Assembly: GCA_002471865.1 (NCBI GenBank)
Contig: DKQU01000006.1
Span: 3,798 to 25,418 of the forward strand
Direction of reading: 5' to 3'
DNA length: 21,621 nt
DNA from: Fidelibacterota bacterium UBA7300
Lineage (GTDB): Bacteria; Fidelibacterota; Marinisomatia; Marinisomatales; UBA2128
The notes under the pieces are model-generated. The model did no database searches. It was not told the origin of the DNA and was given only the letters and a program-made list of their open reading frames with translations. The translations under genes and the position numbers were made by a program. This document shows, in pieces, positions 1 to 7,675 of the stretch; positions within the stretch are counted from its first letter, which is position 1, and each line of letters begins with the position of its first letter.

Positions 1-1
1 T

Positions 2-121
2 ATTATTGCAGGTGTTGCTTGTTTAGCAGGTACCCTGGTCATGCTTAGGTGTAATCCACCTTCTTTAGGTGATCGGCAACAAAGCACCACAGTATCAAAA
101 AAAATCCTTACAGCTAAATGA
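2..121 (+). CDS. C-terminal end of a membrane protein, probably an MFS-type permease (5' end outside window)
   Basis: Reading frame 2 is open from the window edge for 39 codons and stops at TGA 119-121. It starts with a hydrophobic stretch (IIAGVACLAGTLVML) that looks like a last transmembrane helix, followed by a basic, polar cytoplasmic tail rich in Lys, Gln and Ser. This layout is typical of the C-terminus of major-facilitator and similar permeases, but no family-specific motif is visible, so the family is a guess. It lies on the same strand as the hydrogenase operon, 87 bases upstream of it, and is probably a separate transcription unit because a promoter-like region follows. Confidence 0.4.
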   Translation: MIAGVACLAGTLVMLRCNPPSLGDRQQSTTVSKKILTAK

Positions 122-135
122 TATTTATTGATAAA

Positions 136-164
136 TTGATAGGAATATCCTAAATTGATGTAAT
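136..164 (+). promoter_or_regulatory. Candidate sigma70-type promoter of the hydrogenase operon with a palindrome in the spacer
   Basis: TTGATA (136-141) and TGTAAT (159-164) each match the sigma70 hexamers at 5 of 6 positions and are separated by exactly 17 bases. Transcription would begin near 171, giving a leader of about 38 bases. The spacer and -35 edge carry a perfect palindrome, TAGGA-ATA-TCCTA (140-152), flanked by two direct copies of TAAATTGAT (132-140 and 151-159). The position suits an operator for a repressor or spacer-binding activator. The assignment rests on sequence only, and FCB bacteria may use a different consensus. Confidence 0.4.
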
Positions 165-208
165 AGGATTTTCATTTTCAAAATGATCTTTAAATCCGGA
201 GTGGTAAA

Positions 209-829
209 ATGAAAAAGATCGACCTGAAAAAAACATATAAACAGTTTTATCAACCTTCATCGAAGGCGATTGAAGATATTACTGTTCCTGCTTTTAATTT
301 CCTCATGGTAAATGGGGTTGGAGACCCAAATACAGCTATTTCATTTCAAGAAGCCGTTGGTGCATTATATAGTTTATCTTATACAATAAAATTTTCTAAC
401 AAATCTGAATCACCCGATTTCGATTTTACCGTGATGCCATTGGAAGCCCTTTGGTGGTCAAAAAATATGGATGCTTTCACCGATGGAAAAAAGGATGAAT
501 GGGAATGGACATGTATGATACATCAACCTGATTTTATATCAGAAGCAGATGTTATATCAGCAAAAGAGTCTGTAATGAAAAAGAAAGATCTTTTTGCTGT
601 CAATGATGTGCGTTTTGAGACATTTGAAGAAGGACGATCTGCTCAAATTTTATATATTGGCCCCTATGCTGATGAAGCATCCACAATAAAAAATATTCAC
701 CAATTTATTTCTGATGCAGATTGTGAACTATCAGGATATCATCATGAAATATATTTGAGTGATCCAAGAAGAACTGCACCAGAAAAATTAAAAACAATTA
801 TTCGTCAACCTATGAGATCCAAGGAATAG
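209..829 (+). CDS. GyrI-like small-molecule-binding domain protein
   Basis: This 206-residue protein has the full-length pattern of the stand-alone GyrI-like family (COG4832 type). Visible signatures are the N-terminal KIDLKKTYKQFYQPSSKA, the VNGVGDPNT turn near residues 34-42, FQEAVGALYSLSYTIKF near 46-62, the LEALWWS segment, and the C-terminal HHEIYLSDPRRTAPEKLKT. Family members bind small aromatic or lipophilic ligands in a SOUL/GyrI fold, and some hydrolyse such compounds; the ligand here is unknown. A ribosome site (GGAG at 198-201, 7-base spacing) supports the ATG. It is the first gene of the operon, and its stop codon is only 4 bases from the start of the hydrogenase beta subunit, so co-transcription is likely. 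Such a protein is not a usual hydrogenase partner. Confidence 0.85.
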   Translation: MKKIDLKKTYKQFYQPSSKAIEDITVPAFNFLMVNGVGDPNTAISFQEAVGALYSLSYTIKFSNKSESPDFDFTVMPLEALWWSKNMDAFTDGKKDEWEWTCMIHQPDFISEADVISAKESVMKKKDLFAVNDVRFETFEEGRSAQILYIGPYADEASTIKNIHQFISDADCELSGYHHEIYLSDPRRTAPEKLKTIIRQPMRSKE

Positions 830-833
830 TCCT

Positions 834-1967
834 ATGGAATTAAATGTAATGCAACCGGACCAACTCGATGACCTGATTCAGGGAATATCTTTGGCTGATT
901 ATCAGGTGATTGGTCCGATGGAAAGTAATGGCGCAATCGCCTATGAACCCATCGAATCAGCTGATGACCTTCCTAGGGGGATTATTGATCATCAAAGGCC
1001 TGGGAAGTATGCCTTGCAAAAGATACAATCAAGTCGATTTTTTGGATATACAGTATCTCCATTTTCATGGAAGAAATATTTATATCCACCCGTCCAAACT
1101 TTATTTAAAGCAGAAAGGAATGGACAGGGAATTCAACTAGAAACAGATAGTCATGATGTGAAATATGCTTTCATCGGCGTCAGAGCTTGTGAATTATCTG
1201 CAATAAAAATTCAGGATAAAATTTTCTTGGGTGGAGACTATGTCGATCTCCATTATAAAGAACGTAGAGAAAATGCTCTCATTGTTGCTGTTGAATGTTT
1301 TAATACATGCGAAACATGTTTTTGTGATTCAGTGGGCTCTGGTCCAGAGATCCCAAATGGGGCAGATATAGTATTGACCGAAATATTAGAAAGTGGAGAA
1401 CACTACTTCTTAGTGCGGTCAGAAACTGAAGCTGGGCAAGAAATATTGAATCAAATCAGTTTAAAAGATACTGAAAATAATCACTATCTAATTAAAGATG
1501 CACAGCTAGAACGTGTTAGAGCAAAACTGAAAAGAAAAGTTCAGACTACAGGTTTAAAATCAAAGCTGTTGAAAAATCCTGACCATCCTAGATGGGACGA
1601 AGTTGCTGAACGTTGTTTAGCTTGTTCAAATTGTACAATGGTTTGCCCAACTTGTTTCTGCGCAGATGTATTTGATATAAATGATTTAGACGGAAACACC
1701 AAAAGAGAACGACGATGGGATTCTTGTTTCACATCTGATTTTACTTACATCCATGGTGGGAATATCCGTCATTCAGTCAAGTCTCGATATCGTCAATGGC
1801 TCACCCACAAATTTGCTTCTTGGCAAGACCAATTTGATTCACTCGGCTGTGTTGGTTGTGGTCGCTGCATCACATGGTGTCCCCCCGGTATCGATATCAC
1901 TGAGGAATTGAAAGCACTTTCAATACCCCCGAATCAATATAAAAAAGGAGAAATAAATCATGTCTAA
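834..1967 (+). CDS. hydB: Group 3b [NiFe] hydrogenase (sulfhydrogenase) beta subunit, 4Fe-4S dicluster protein
   Basis: The 377-residue protein should carry electrons between the hydrogenase module and the flavin subunit. It has two ferredoxin-type [4Fe-4S] motifs near the C-terminus: Cys261/264/267/271 (CLACSNCTMVCP) and Cys339/342/345/349 (CVGCGRCITWCP). Extra Cys pairs lie between and before them (Cys155, 159, 162, 164 in CFNTCETCFC; 274, 276). This cysteine layout, with a long N-terminal region, matches the beta subunit of Pyrococcus-type sulfhydrogenase and related bacterial group 3b enzymes. The ATG at 834 follows AAGGA at 821-825. The gene overlaps the next one by 8 bases. Sulfur reductase activity is known for the archaeal homologues and cannot be read from this sequence. 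Confidence 0.85.
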   Translation: MELNVMQPDQLDDLIQGISLADYQVIGPMESNGAIAYEPIESADDLPRGIIDHQRPGKYALQKIQSSRFFGYTVSPFSWKKYLYPPVQTLFKAERNGQGIQLETDSHDVKYAFIGVRACELSAIKIQDKIFLGGDYVDLHYKERRENALIVAVECFNTCETCFCDSVGSGPEIPNGADIVLTEILESGEHYFLVRSETEAGQEILNQISLKDTENNHYLIKDAQLERVRAKLKRKVQTTGLKSKLLKNPDHPRWDEVAERCLACSNCTMVCPTCFCADVFDINDLDGNTKRERRWDSCFTSDFTYIHGGNIRHSVKSRYRQWLTHKFASWQDQFDSLGCVGCGRCITWCPPGIDITEELKALSIPPNQYKKGEINHV

Positions 1968-2415
1968 TTTTATTGCTGAACAATTATCAGAGCATCCCAT
2001 TTTTAAAGGACTACCATTTATAACGCTAAACGATATGATTGATTGCGCTTCAGAAAAAATATTCTCCAGGGGTAGCACAATATTTTTAGAGGGTGAAGAT
2101 GCCAATTACTTCTATCTCATTTTGTCCGGTGCAGTCGATCTGTCTCTCCATACCCATAATAAAGGTCCTATAGCAATTCAATCCCTTCATAATGGAGATA
2201 TCTTAGGATGGTCTTGGCTGTTTTCACCATTTGTTTGGCATTTTGATGCATTGGCTAGAGAAAAAACAAATACGATCAGAATAGATGGAAAATGCATTAG
2301 AAAACTATGTAAGGATAATCCTGAATTGGGATATGAATTAATGAACCGATTTTCAAAAGTAATGTTGGATAGACTGAATGCAACTCGGTTACAATTGGTT
2401 GATATATATGGATAA
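1960..2415 (+). CDS. Crp-like cyclic-nucleotide-binding-domain protein without HTH, hydrogenase-associated
   Basis: The 151-residue protein holds a cupin-type cNMP-binding domain (FSRGSTIFLEGEDANYFYLILSGAVDL near residues 34-60, HNGDILGWSWLF near 78-89) and the following long C-helix (PELGYELMNRFSKVMLDRL). It ends there: the DNA-binding helix-turn-helix of Crp/Fnr regulators is absent. It therefore cannot act as an ordinary transcription factor and may sense a ligand or protein partner within the hydrogenase complex. Such short Crp-like genes are, to my knowledge, common between beta and gamma genes of bacterial group 3b operons. The start is supported by AAGGAG at 1945-1950 with 9-base spacing. 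It overlaps both neighbours by 8 bases (ATGnnTAA at each end), suggesting translational coupling. Confidence 0.8.
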   Translation: MSNFIAEQLSEHPIFKGLPFITLNDMIDCASEKIFSRGSTIFLEGEDANYFYLILSGAVDLSLHTHNKGPIAIQSLHNGDILGWSWLFSPFVWHFDALAREKTNTIRIDGKCIRKLCKDNPELGYELMNRFSKVMLDRLNATRLQLVDIYG

Positions 2416-3271
2416 TGACTCAAATTCGATAATGGCATTCAATCGCCACTCACCTTTAATCCCTGGGATTTTTGAGGTTAAATCAAAAAGTAAAGAAACC
2501 CATGACACATGGAGTATTGTCCTAAATAATAAAGAACCCTGCAGAGTTGAGACTTTTAATCCTGGTCAATTCAATATGTTATATGCTTATGGTACTGGAG
2601 AGATACCAATATCAATTAGTGGTGATTGTAGTAATCAAAAGTATATAGTCCATACAATTCGTGATGTAGGAAAGGTAAGCCACGCGCTTTGTAATTTAAA
2701 GTCCGGAGACCAAGTTGGAGTTCGTGGACCATTTGGAACCACCTGGCCTATGGATCAATTAAAAGGTAAAGATGTTGTCATCATTGGTGGTGGGATTGGA
2801 TTAGCACCTATACGACCAGTTATTTTTCATATTCTTGAAAATAGAGATGATTATAATCGAGTAGCCATTGCCTACGGAGCAAGAGCTCCGGAAGAAATGT
2901 TATATCCAACTCAAATAATGGATTGGCGAAGTCACCTTGATATGCAGGTTCGAGTCACAGTGGATTCTGCATCACCTAAATGGCATGGCCAAGTTGGTGT
3001 AGTAACAACATTAATCCCAAGATTGAATTTTAATCCTGACAATACAGCTGCATTAGTTTGCGGACCCGAGATTATGATACGATTCGCCGTAAAAGAGTTG
3101 ATTAGCAATGGGATTAACCCTGATGAAATTTGGGTGTCAATGGAACGAAATATGAAATGTGGAATCGGATTAAGTGGCCATTGTCAAATGGGATCTATGT
3201 TCGTTTGTAAAGATGGTCCTGTATTTAATTACATGGATGTAGAACGATATTTTCGAATCAAGGAGTTATAA
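2408..3271 (+). CDS. hydG: Group 3b [NiFe] hydrogenase gamma subunit, FAD/NAD(P)-binding reductase
   Basis: This diaphorase subunit should pass electrons between the Fe-S chain and NAD(P). The ATG at 2408 is preferred over an upstream one at 2378, since it gives an 8-base overlap like that of the preceding junction; the protein is then 287 residues. A ferredoxin-reductase-type FAD domain (PGQFNMLY at 52-59, IPISISG at 66-72) is followed by the NAD(P)-binding loop GGGIGLAPIRPV (127-138), the CGP motif (218-220) and a C-terminal [2Fe-2S] segment. In that segment Cys251, Cys259 and Cys267 are present, but the position expected to be the second Cys is Ser256 (CGIGLSGHCQ). The Ser codon AGT is one base from TGT. 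Three visible Cys plus Ser may still hold a cluster, with altered potential. The next gene starts on the A of the stop codon. Confidence 0.85.
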   Translation: MDNDSNSIMAFNRHSPLIPGIFEVKSKSKETHDTWSIVLNNKEPCRVETFNPGQFNMLYAYGTGEIPISISGDCSNQKYIVHTIRDVGKVSHALCNLKSGDQVGVRGPFGTTWPMDQLKGKDVVIIGGGIGLAPIRPVIFHILENRDDYNRVAIAYGARAPEEMLYPTQIMDWRSHLDMQVRVTVDSASPKWHGQVGVVTTLIPRLNFNPDNTAALVCGPEIMIRFAVKELISNGINPDEIWVSMERNMKCGIGLSGHCQMGSMFVCKDGPVFNYMDVERYFRIKEL

Positions 3272-4059
3272 TGTCTAATACAAAACCTAAACTCGCTGTA
3301 TGGAAATTTGCTTCTTGTGATGGGTGTCAGTTATCTCTATTAGATTGCGAAGATGAACTTTTAGCGGTTGCGGAAGCTGTTCAAATAGCCTATTTCCCAG
3401 AAGCAACTCGAGAGGTTGTGGAAGGACCTTACGACGTATCCTTTGTTGAAGGATCAGTTACAACACCTCATGATGAAGAACGGATTAAAGAAATTCGTGA
3501 AATGTCCGGCATTGTTATTACCTTGGGTGCTTGCGCAACATCTGGAGGTATACAAGCATTAAGAAATTTCGCGGATGTAAATGAATTCACCAATATTGTC
3601 TATGCGCACCCCGAATATATCAGTACGCTTGATACATCTCACCCAATTTCAGATTATATCAATGTGGATTTTGAACTTAGGGGCTGCCCGATTGATAAAT
3701 ATCAACTTTTAGAAGTAGTGATTTCACTACTTGCAGGTAAGCGACCTGCTATTCCAACACATTCAGTCTGTATGGATTGCAAGTTGAAGCTGAACACATG
3801 TGTATTAGTTGCAGGGAATGAACCTTGTCTCGGTCCTGTCACTCAAGCTGGATGCGGCGCACTCTGTCCATCTTACAATCGTGGATGTTACGGTTGTTTC
3901 GGCCCACAAGATTCAGCGAATACAGATTCAATGACGGAAGTCTGGCGACACCTGGGTGTTTCAGATGACACCATCCTGCAGACATTTCGGGGATTTAATG
4001 GATTTATAGAACCTTTTAAAGGAGCAAGTGAACGCCTTGAAGAACACAAAAACCATTAA
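3271..4059 (+). CDS. hydD: [NiFe] hydrogenase small (delta) subunit, group 3b
   Basis: The 262-residue protein belongs to the NADH:ubiquinone oxidoreductase 20 kDa / hydrogenase small subunit family, without a Tat signal, so it is cytoplasmic. The proximal [4Fe-4S] ligands are Cys16 and Cys19 (CDGCQ), Cys88 (GACAT) and Cys139 (RGCPID). The C-terminal part has eight more Cys in two sets (167, 170, 177, 186 and 195, 199, 206, 209), enough for two more [4Fe-4S] clusters, the arrangement expected for group 3 enzymes. AGGAG sits just before the ATG, which shares one base with the preceding stop (TAATG). It overlaps the large subunit gene by 32 bases. Confidence 0.9.
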   Translation: MSNTKPKLAVWKFASCDGCQLSLLDCEDELLAVAEAVQIAYFPEATREVVEGPYDVSFVEGSVTTPHDEERIKEIREMSGIVITLGACATSGGIQALRNFADVNEFTNIVYAHPEYISTLDTSHPISDYINVDFELRGCPIDKYQLLEVVISLLAGKRPAIPTHSVCMDCKLKLNTCVLVAGNEPCLGPVTQAGCGALCPSYNRGCYGCFGPQDSANTDSMTEVWRHLGVSDDTILQTFRGFNGFIEPFKGASERLEEHKNH

Positions 4060-5329
4060 AGTCGATTATCTTGCCCGCGTTGAGGGTGAAGGTGCTTTGT
4101 TCATTAAAATCAAGGACAACGAATTACAAGATTGCAAATTAAAAATTTTTGAACCGCCGCGGTTTTTTGAAGCCTTTTTACAGGGGCGCCACTTTACCGA
4201 AGCACCGGATATTACAGCCCGTATCTGTGGAATTTGTCCCATTGCCTACATCATGAGTTCTATCCATGCCATGGAGCGAATTCTGGGTATTGAAGTAGGC
4301 GGACAACTTCGGGAATTGCGCCGGCTCATCTATTGCGGAGAATGGATAGAGAGTCACGTGCTCCATGTATTTATGCTTCATGCGCCGGACTTTTTGGGCT
4401 ATCAGGATGCCATTCAACTTGCAGGCGATAAACCGGAATTAGTGAAAATGGCGCTGCGTCTGAAAAAGGCAGGGAATGAACTGGTTCGGCTCTTGGGTGG
4501 TCGGGAGATTCATCCCATTAATAATAAAGTGGGGGGATTTTATAAAGTCCCTGAAAAACAGGACTTCGCCCCTTTACTGGAAGAATTAAAATGGGCAAAG
4601 GATGCATCTATTGAAGCGGTAAAAGTTGCTAATTCTTTAGAGTGTCCTGATTTTGATCAAGATTATGAATTTATAGCACTTCACCATCCCGACGAATATC
4701 CTTTCAATGAAGGACGACTTATTTCAAATACCGGTTTGGATATTGACATTCAGGATTACGAAGATCATTTTGAAGAAATTCATGTGGAACATTCCAATGC
4801 GCTGCATTCCATACATATAGAGCATGGTAATTATTTTGTTGGCCCACTCGCAAGGTATAATCTCAATTACAATCAACTTTCAGAACTTACCAAACAAGTA
4901 GCAGTTGATATTGGGTATGATAGAATTGTAACCAATCCATTTCAGTCCATCGTAGTCAGATCATTAGAAACTGTTTATGCAATTGATGAGGCGATTCGAA
5001 TTATTGAAAATTATGAAAAACCAGAAAAGCCGGCTGTTGATTATGACATTAAGCCCGGTATCGGTTGGGGCTGCACCGAAGCGCCCCGGGGCATTCTCTA
5101 TCATCGCTATGAAATTGATGAAAAAGGTACCATCAAAACGGCAAAAATTGTTCCACCTACGGCACAAAACCAAAGTCGGATTGAAGAAGATTTGTCAAAC
5201 TTCATTCCCAAATACATGGATTTAAGCGACGAAGATCTCACTTGGAAATGCGAACAGGCGGTGCGGAATTATGACCCCTGCATCTCCTGTGCCACCCACT
5301 TTTTGAAATTGGATATTGAACGGGAATAA
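4028..5329 (+). CDS. hydA: [NiFe] hydrogenase large (alpha) catalytic subunit, group 3b
   Basis: This subunit carries the NiFe(CN)2CO active site. With the GTG start at 4028 (AAAGGAG at 4018-4024) it has 433 residues; TTG at 4037 is the alternative. The N-terminal nickel motif is RICGIC (Cys67, Cys70), followed by PIAYIMS, a form typical of cytoplasmic bidirectional group 3 enzymes rather than the PxxH form. The C-terminal motif is DPCISCATH (Cys418, Cys421, His424). Nine residues follow the His, which is the expected cleavage site of the protease encoded next. The gene overlaps the small subunit by 32 bases. Base composition is uneven inside the gene: the 5' third and the segment near 5041-5100 are G+C-richer than 4620-5030. 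Confidence 0.92.
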   Translation: MNALKNTKTIKVDYLARVEGEGALFIKIKDNELQDCKLKIFEPPRFFEAFLQGRHFTEAPDITARICGICPIAYIMSSIHAMERILGIEVGGQLRELRRLIYCGEWIESHVLHVFMLHAPDFLGYQDAIQLAGDKPELVKMALRLKKAGNELVRLLGGREIHPINNKVGGFYKVPEKQDFAPLLEELKWAKDASIEAVKVANSLECPDFDQDYEFIALHHPDEYPFNEGRLISNTGLDIDIQDYEDHFEEIHVEHSNALHSIHIEHGNYFVGPLARYNLNYNQLSELTKQVAVDIGYDRIVTNPFQSIVVRSLETVYAIDEAIRIIENYEKPEKPAVDYDIKPGIGWGCTEAPRGILYHRYEIDEKGTIKTAKIVPPTAQNQSRIEEDLSNFIPKYMDLSDEDLTWKCEQAVRNYDPCISCATHFLKLDIERE

Positions 5330-5330
5330 T

Positions 5331-5813
5331 ATGACTGAATCAATTTTAATCATCGGCGTTGGCAGTCCTTACCGCTGTGATGACAGTGTGGGACTTGCCA
5401 TCTTGAAACAACTTCGCCTACATGAATTGCACAATGTGCATTTGATGGAACGGTCTGGTGAAGGATCAGATATTATGGATATATGGCAAAGCTATGGCCA
5501 CGTAATTTTGGTGGATGCAGTTCAGTCCGGTTCAGCCCCCGGCACCATTCACCGCATTGATGCCAATACAGAAAAAGTGCCTACCGATTTTTTCCATTAT
5601 TCCACCCACGCCTTTGGCGTGGCGGAAGCAGTTGAAATGGCACGAACCTTAGGTGAATTACCGAAACATGTACTCATTTATGGTATTGAAGGAAAAGATT
5701 TCGAAATAGGAAAAGAAATTTCAGCGGAGATAGAAAAAAGCGCTGAACAAGTGGTACAGCAGATTCTGGATGATATTCATTCAATCAGGGAAAAGGAATT
5801 GGCGCATGCATGA
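5331..5813 (+). CDS. Hydrogenase maturation protease (peptidase family M52)
   Basis: This endopeptidase removes the C-terminal tail of the large subunit after nickel insertion. From ATG 5331 (one base after the upstream stop; the TTG at 5316 would add five residues) it has 160 residues, the normal size. It shows the N-terminal GVGSPYRCDDSVG motif (residues 9-21, acidic pair Asp17/Asp18), Asp62 in ILVDAV and His93 in YSTHAF. These correspond to the nickel-probing Glu16, Asp62 and His93 known from E. coli HybD. Its position directly after the large subunit suggests it is the dedicated protease for this enzyme. It ends in an ATGA overlap with the following gene. Confidence 0.9.
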   Translation: MTESILIIGVGSPYRCDDSVGLAILKQLRLHELHNVHLMERSGEGSDIMDIWQSYGHVILVDAVQSGSAPGTIHRIDANTEKVPTDFFHYSTHAFGVAEAVEMARTLGELPKHVLIYGIEGKDFEIGKEISAEIEKSAEQVVQQILDDIHSIREKELAHA

Positions 5814-7576
5814 ACTCACCTGAGATGACTGACAATCCAACTGACAGGCATGGCGGCCAGACCGTCGTTGATATACTGATGTCCCACGGCGTACGGCACA
5901 TCTTTACGCTTTGCGGCGGACACATCTCCCCTATTCTGGTTGCCGCCAAGGAAAGTGGTATCCGCGTCATCGATGTGCGCGATGAAGCGAGTTCTGTATT
6001 CGCTGCTGATGCTGTTTCGAGACTTTCCCAGACGACAGGTGTCGCCGTTGTCACTTCCGGCCCGGGACTTACCAACACTATCACCGCCGTTAAGAACAGT
6101 CAACTTGCCCAGTCGCCCATAATTCTCATTGGAGGCGCCACGGCTACTGTGCTAAAAAACAAAGGTTCCCTCCAGGATATCGATCAGTTGGCGCTATTGA
6201 AACCTCACATCAAGTGGTCTGCCACCGTCCGCTACGTCAATGAGCTCAAATCTAAACTGGAAGCCGCCTTCGCCGCCGCCCAATCGGGTGTCCCCGGGCC
6301 TGTATTCCTCGAGATTCCCGTTGACCTTCTCTACCCCGAGCAGATGGTGCGCGAATGGTACAAGACCACATCAGGGACAAAGAGCCGCGGGCTTCAGGAT
6401 ACACTGTTCAACAGCTATCTGAGATGGCATCTGAAACGGCTCTTCAGCAAAGGAAGACAGTCATCAAAAACTATAACATTTGATGCGGGATTTGCTCCCC
6501 CTTCCCCGGGAAAACTCCACCGTGTTGCGACGCTCCTGAATAAAGCTGAACGCCCAGTCATGCTGGTGGGGAGTCAGGCGATGCTGTCAGCCGCAAAGGC
6601 GCCGGCGATTCAGGAGGCGATCCGGTCGATGGGAATTCCAACTTATCTCTCCGGCATGGCAAGGGGTCTTCTGGCCGAAGATGACCATTTCTATTTTAGA
6701 CATAAGCGGAAACTCGCCTTGAAGGAGTCCGATCTGGTCATCCTTGCAGGCGTTCCGTGCGACTTCCGCCTCAATTACGGCCGCCACATTCCGAGGTCGG
6801 CCAGTCTGGTTTCTATTAATCGCAGCCGTCACGATCTGAGGAAGAACAGACGACCTGATCTGGGTATTCCGGCTGATCCCGCTGAGGCGATCCTGAGTCT
6901 CGCTGAAATGAGCGACGGAAATCAGAACCGGGAAGGCTGGATCAACACGCTGAGGCAGCGCGACAATGAGAGAAGAAACGAGATCGAAAGCCAGGCCGCC
7001 ATCGATACCGGTTTAATCAATCCTCTGAACCTATGCCGGGAGATCAACCTTCATCTTGATAATAATAGCATCCTCGTGGCTGACGGCGGCGACTTTGTGG
7101 CGACGGCCTCCTACATCATTCAGCCGAGAAGTCCGCTGTCGTGGCTCGACCCCGGCGTCTTCGGTACCCTCGGCGTCGGAGGCGGATTCGCCCTCGGCGC
7201 AAAGCTGTGCCATCCCGAAGCGGAGGTGTGGATACTGTACGGCGACGGCGCGGCCGGATTCAGTCTGGCGGAGTTTGACACCTTCGTCCGCCATAACCTC
7301 CCTGTCATAGCCGTAGTGGGTAACGATGCCGGCTGGAGCCAGATCGCCCGTGAACAGGTGGAAATGCTCGGTGACGAGGTTGGGACTGCCCTTGCGTACA
7401 CCAATTATCACAAAGTGGCTGAAGGGTACGGCGGAGTAGGATTGTCTGTTCAGAGTTCGGCTGAGCTGCCAAATGTACTCAAACGAGCCAAGGCGACAGT
7501 CCGGGAAGGTAAACCTGTACTCGTGAATGCTCTGATTGGGAAGACGGACTTCCGCAAGGGATCGATTTCGATGTAA
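5810..7576 (+). CDS. ThDP-dependent enzyme of the acetolactate synthase superfamily, ILVBL/2-hydroxyacyl-CoA lyase-like
   Basis: The 588-residue protein has the three domains of ThDP-dependent decarboxylases/lyases. The N-terminal Pyr domain has LCGGHISPIL (34-43), the cofactor-activating Glu59 in RDEASSVFAADA and TSGPGLTN. The central domain contains VGSQAML and GMARGLL. The C-terminal PP domain has GGDFV, WLDPGVFGTLGVGGGFALGAK and the ThDP/Mg motif GDG...GNDAGW. From memory these segments, and the ending TDFRKGSISM, match human ILVBL (HACL2), a lyase that cleaves 2-hydroxyacyl-CoA, more closely than IlvB/AlsS. The substrate here is unproven. Its ATG overlaps the stop of the hydrogenase protease (ATGA), implying co-translation, yet its G+C content is clearly higher than upstream. 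A metabolic link to the hydrogenase is not obvious. Confidence 0.82.
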   Translation: MNSPEMTDNPTDRHGGQTVVDILMSHGVRHIFTLCGGHISPILVAAKESGIRVIDVRDEASSVFAADAVSRLSQTTGVAVVTSGPGLTNTITAVKNSQLAQSPIILIGGATATVLKNKGSLQDIDQLALLKPHIKWSATVRYVNELKSKLEAAFAAAQSGVPGPVFLEIPVDLLYPEQMVREWYKTTSGTKSRGLQDTLFNSYLRWHLKRLFSKGRQSSKTITFDAGFAPPSPGKLHRVATLLNKAERPVMLVGSQAMLSAAKAPAIQEAIRSMGIPTYLSGMARGLLAEDDHFYFRHKRKLALKESDLVILAGVPCDFRLNYGRHIPRSASLVSINRSRHDLRKNRRPDLGIPADPAEAILSLAEMSDGNQNREGWINTLRQRDNERRNEIESQAAIDTGLINPLNLCREINLHLDNNSILVADGGDFVATASYIIQPRSPLSWLDPGVFGTLGVGGGFALGAKLCHPEAEVWILYGDGAAGFSLAEFDTFVRHNLPVIAVVGNDAGWSQIAREQVEMLGDEVGTALAYTNYHKVAEGYGGVGLSVQSSAELPNVLKRAKATVREGKPVLVNALIGKTDFRKGSISM

Positions 7577-7643
7577 GATGGCAAAAGCCGGACCAGTTTC
7601 CGGATCCACCAGCCAGTGGAGACTAAATTGGTTTTGCAACAGA

Positions 7644-7675
7644 GAGAAAAGCCCGGGAACTCCCGGGCTTTTCTC
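7644..7675. terminator. Bidirectional intrinsic terminator between convergent operons
   Basis: GAGAAAAGCCCGGGA (7644-7658) and its exact reverse complement (7661-7675) flank a two-base centre, giving a perfect 15-bp inverted repeat with a G+C-rich core (GCCCGGG). On either strand the core stem is followed by a TTTTCTC tract. It sits between two convergent genes and can end both transcripts. Confidence 0.85.

Noticed and set aside
128..159. Three TTGAT copies resembling FNR half-sites upstream of the hydrogenase operon
   Set aside because: None is paired with ATCAA at the N4 spacing of an FNR box; A+T-rich sequence gives such matches by chance.
7588..7603. CCGGA-N6-TCCGG hairpin after the ThDP gene
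   Set aside because: Only 5 bp with no T-tract; the strong terminator at 7644-7675 accounts for termination.
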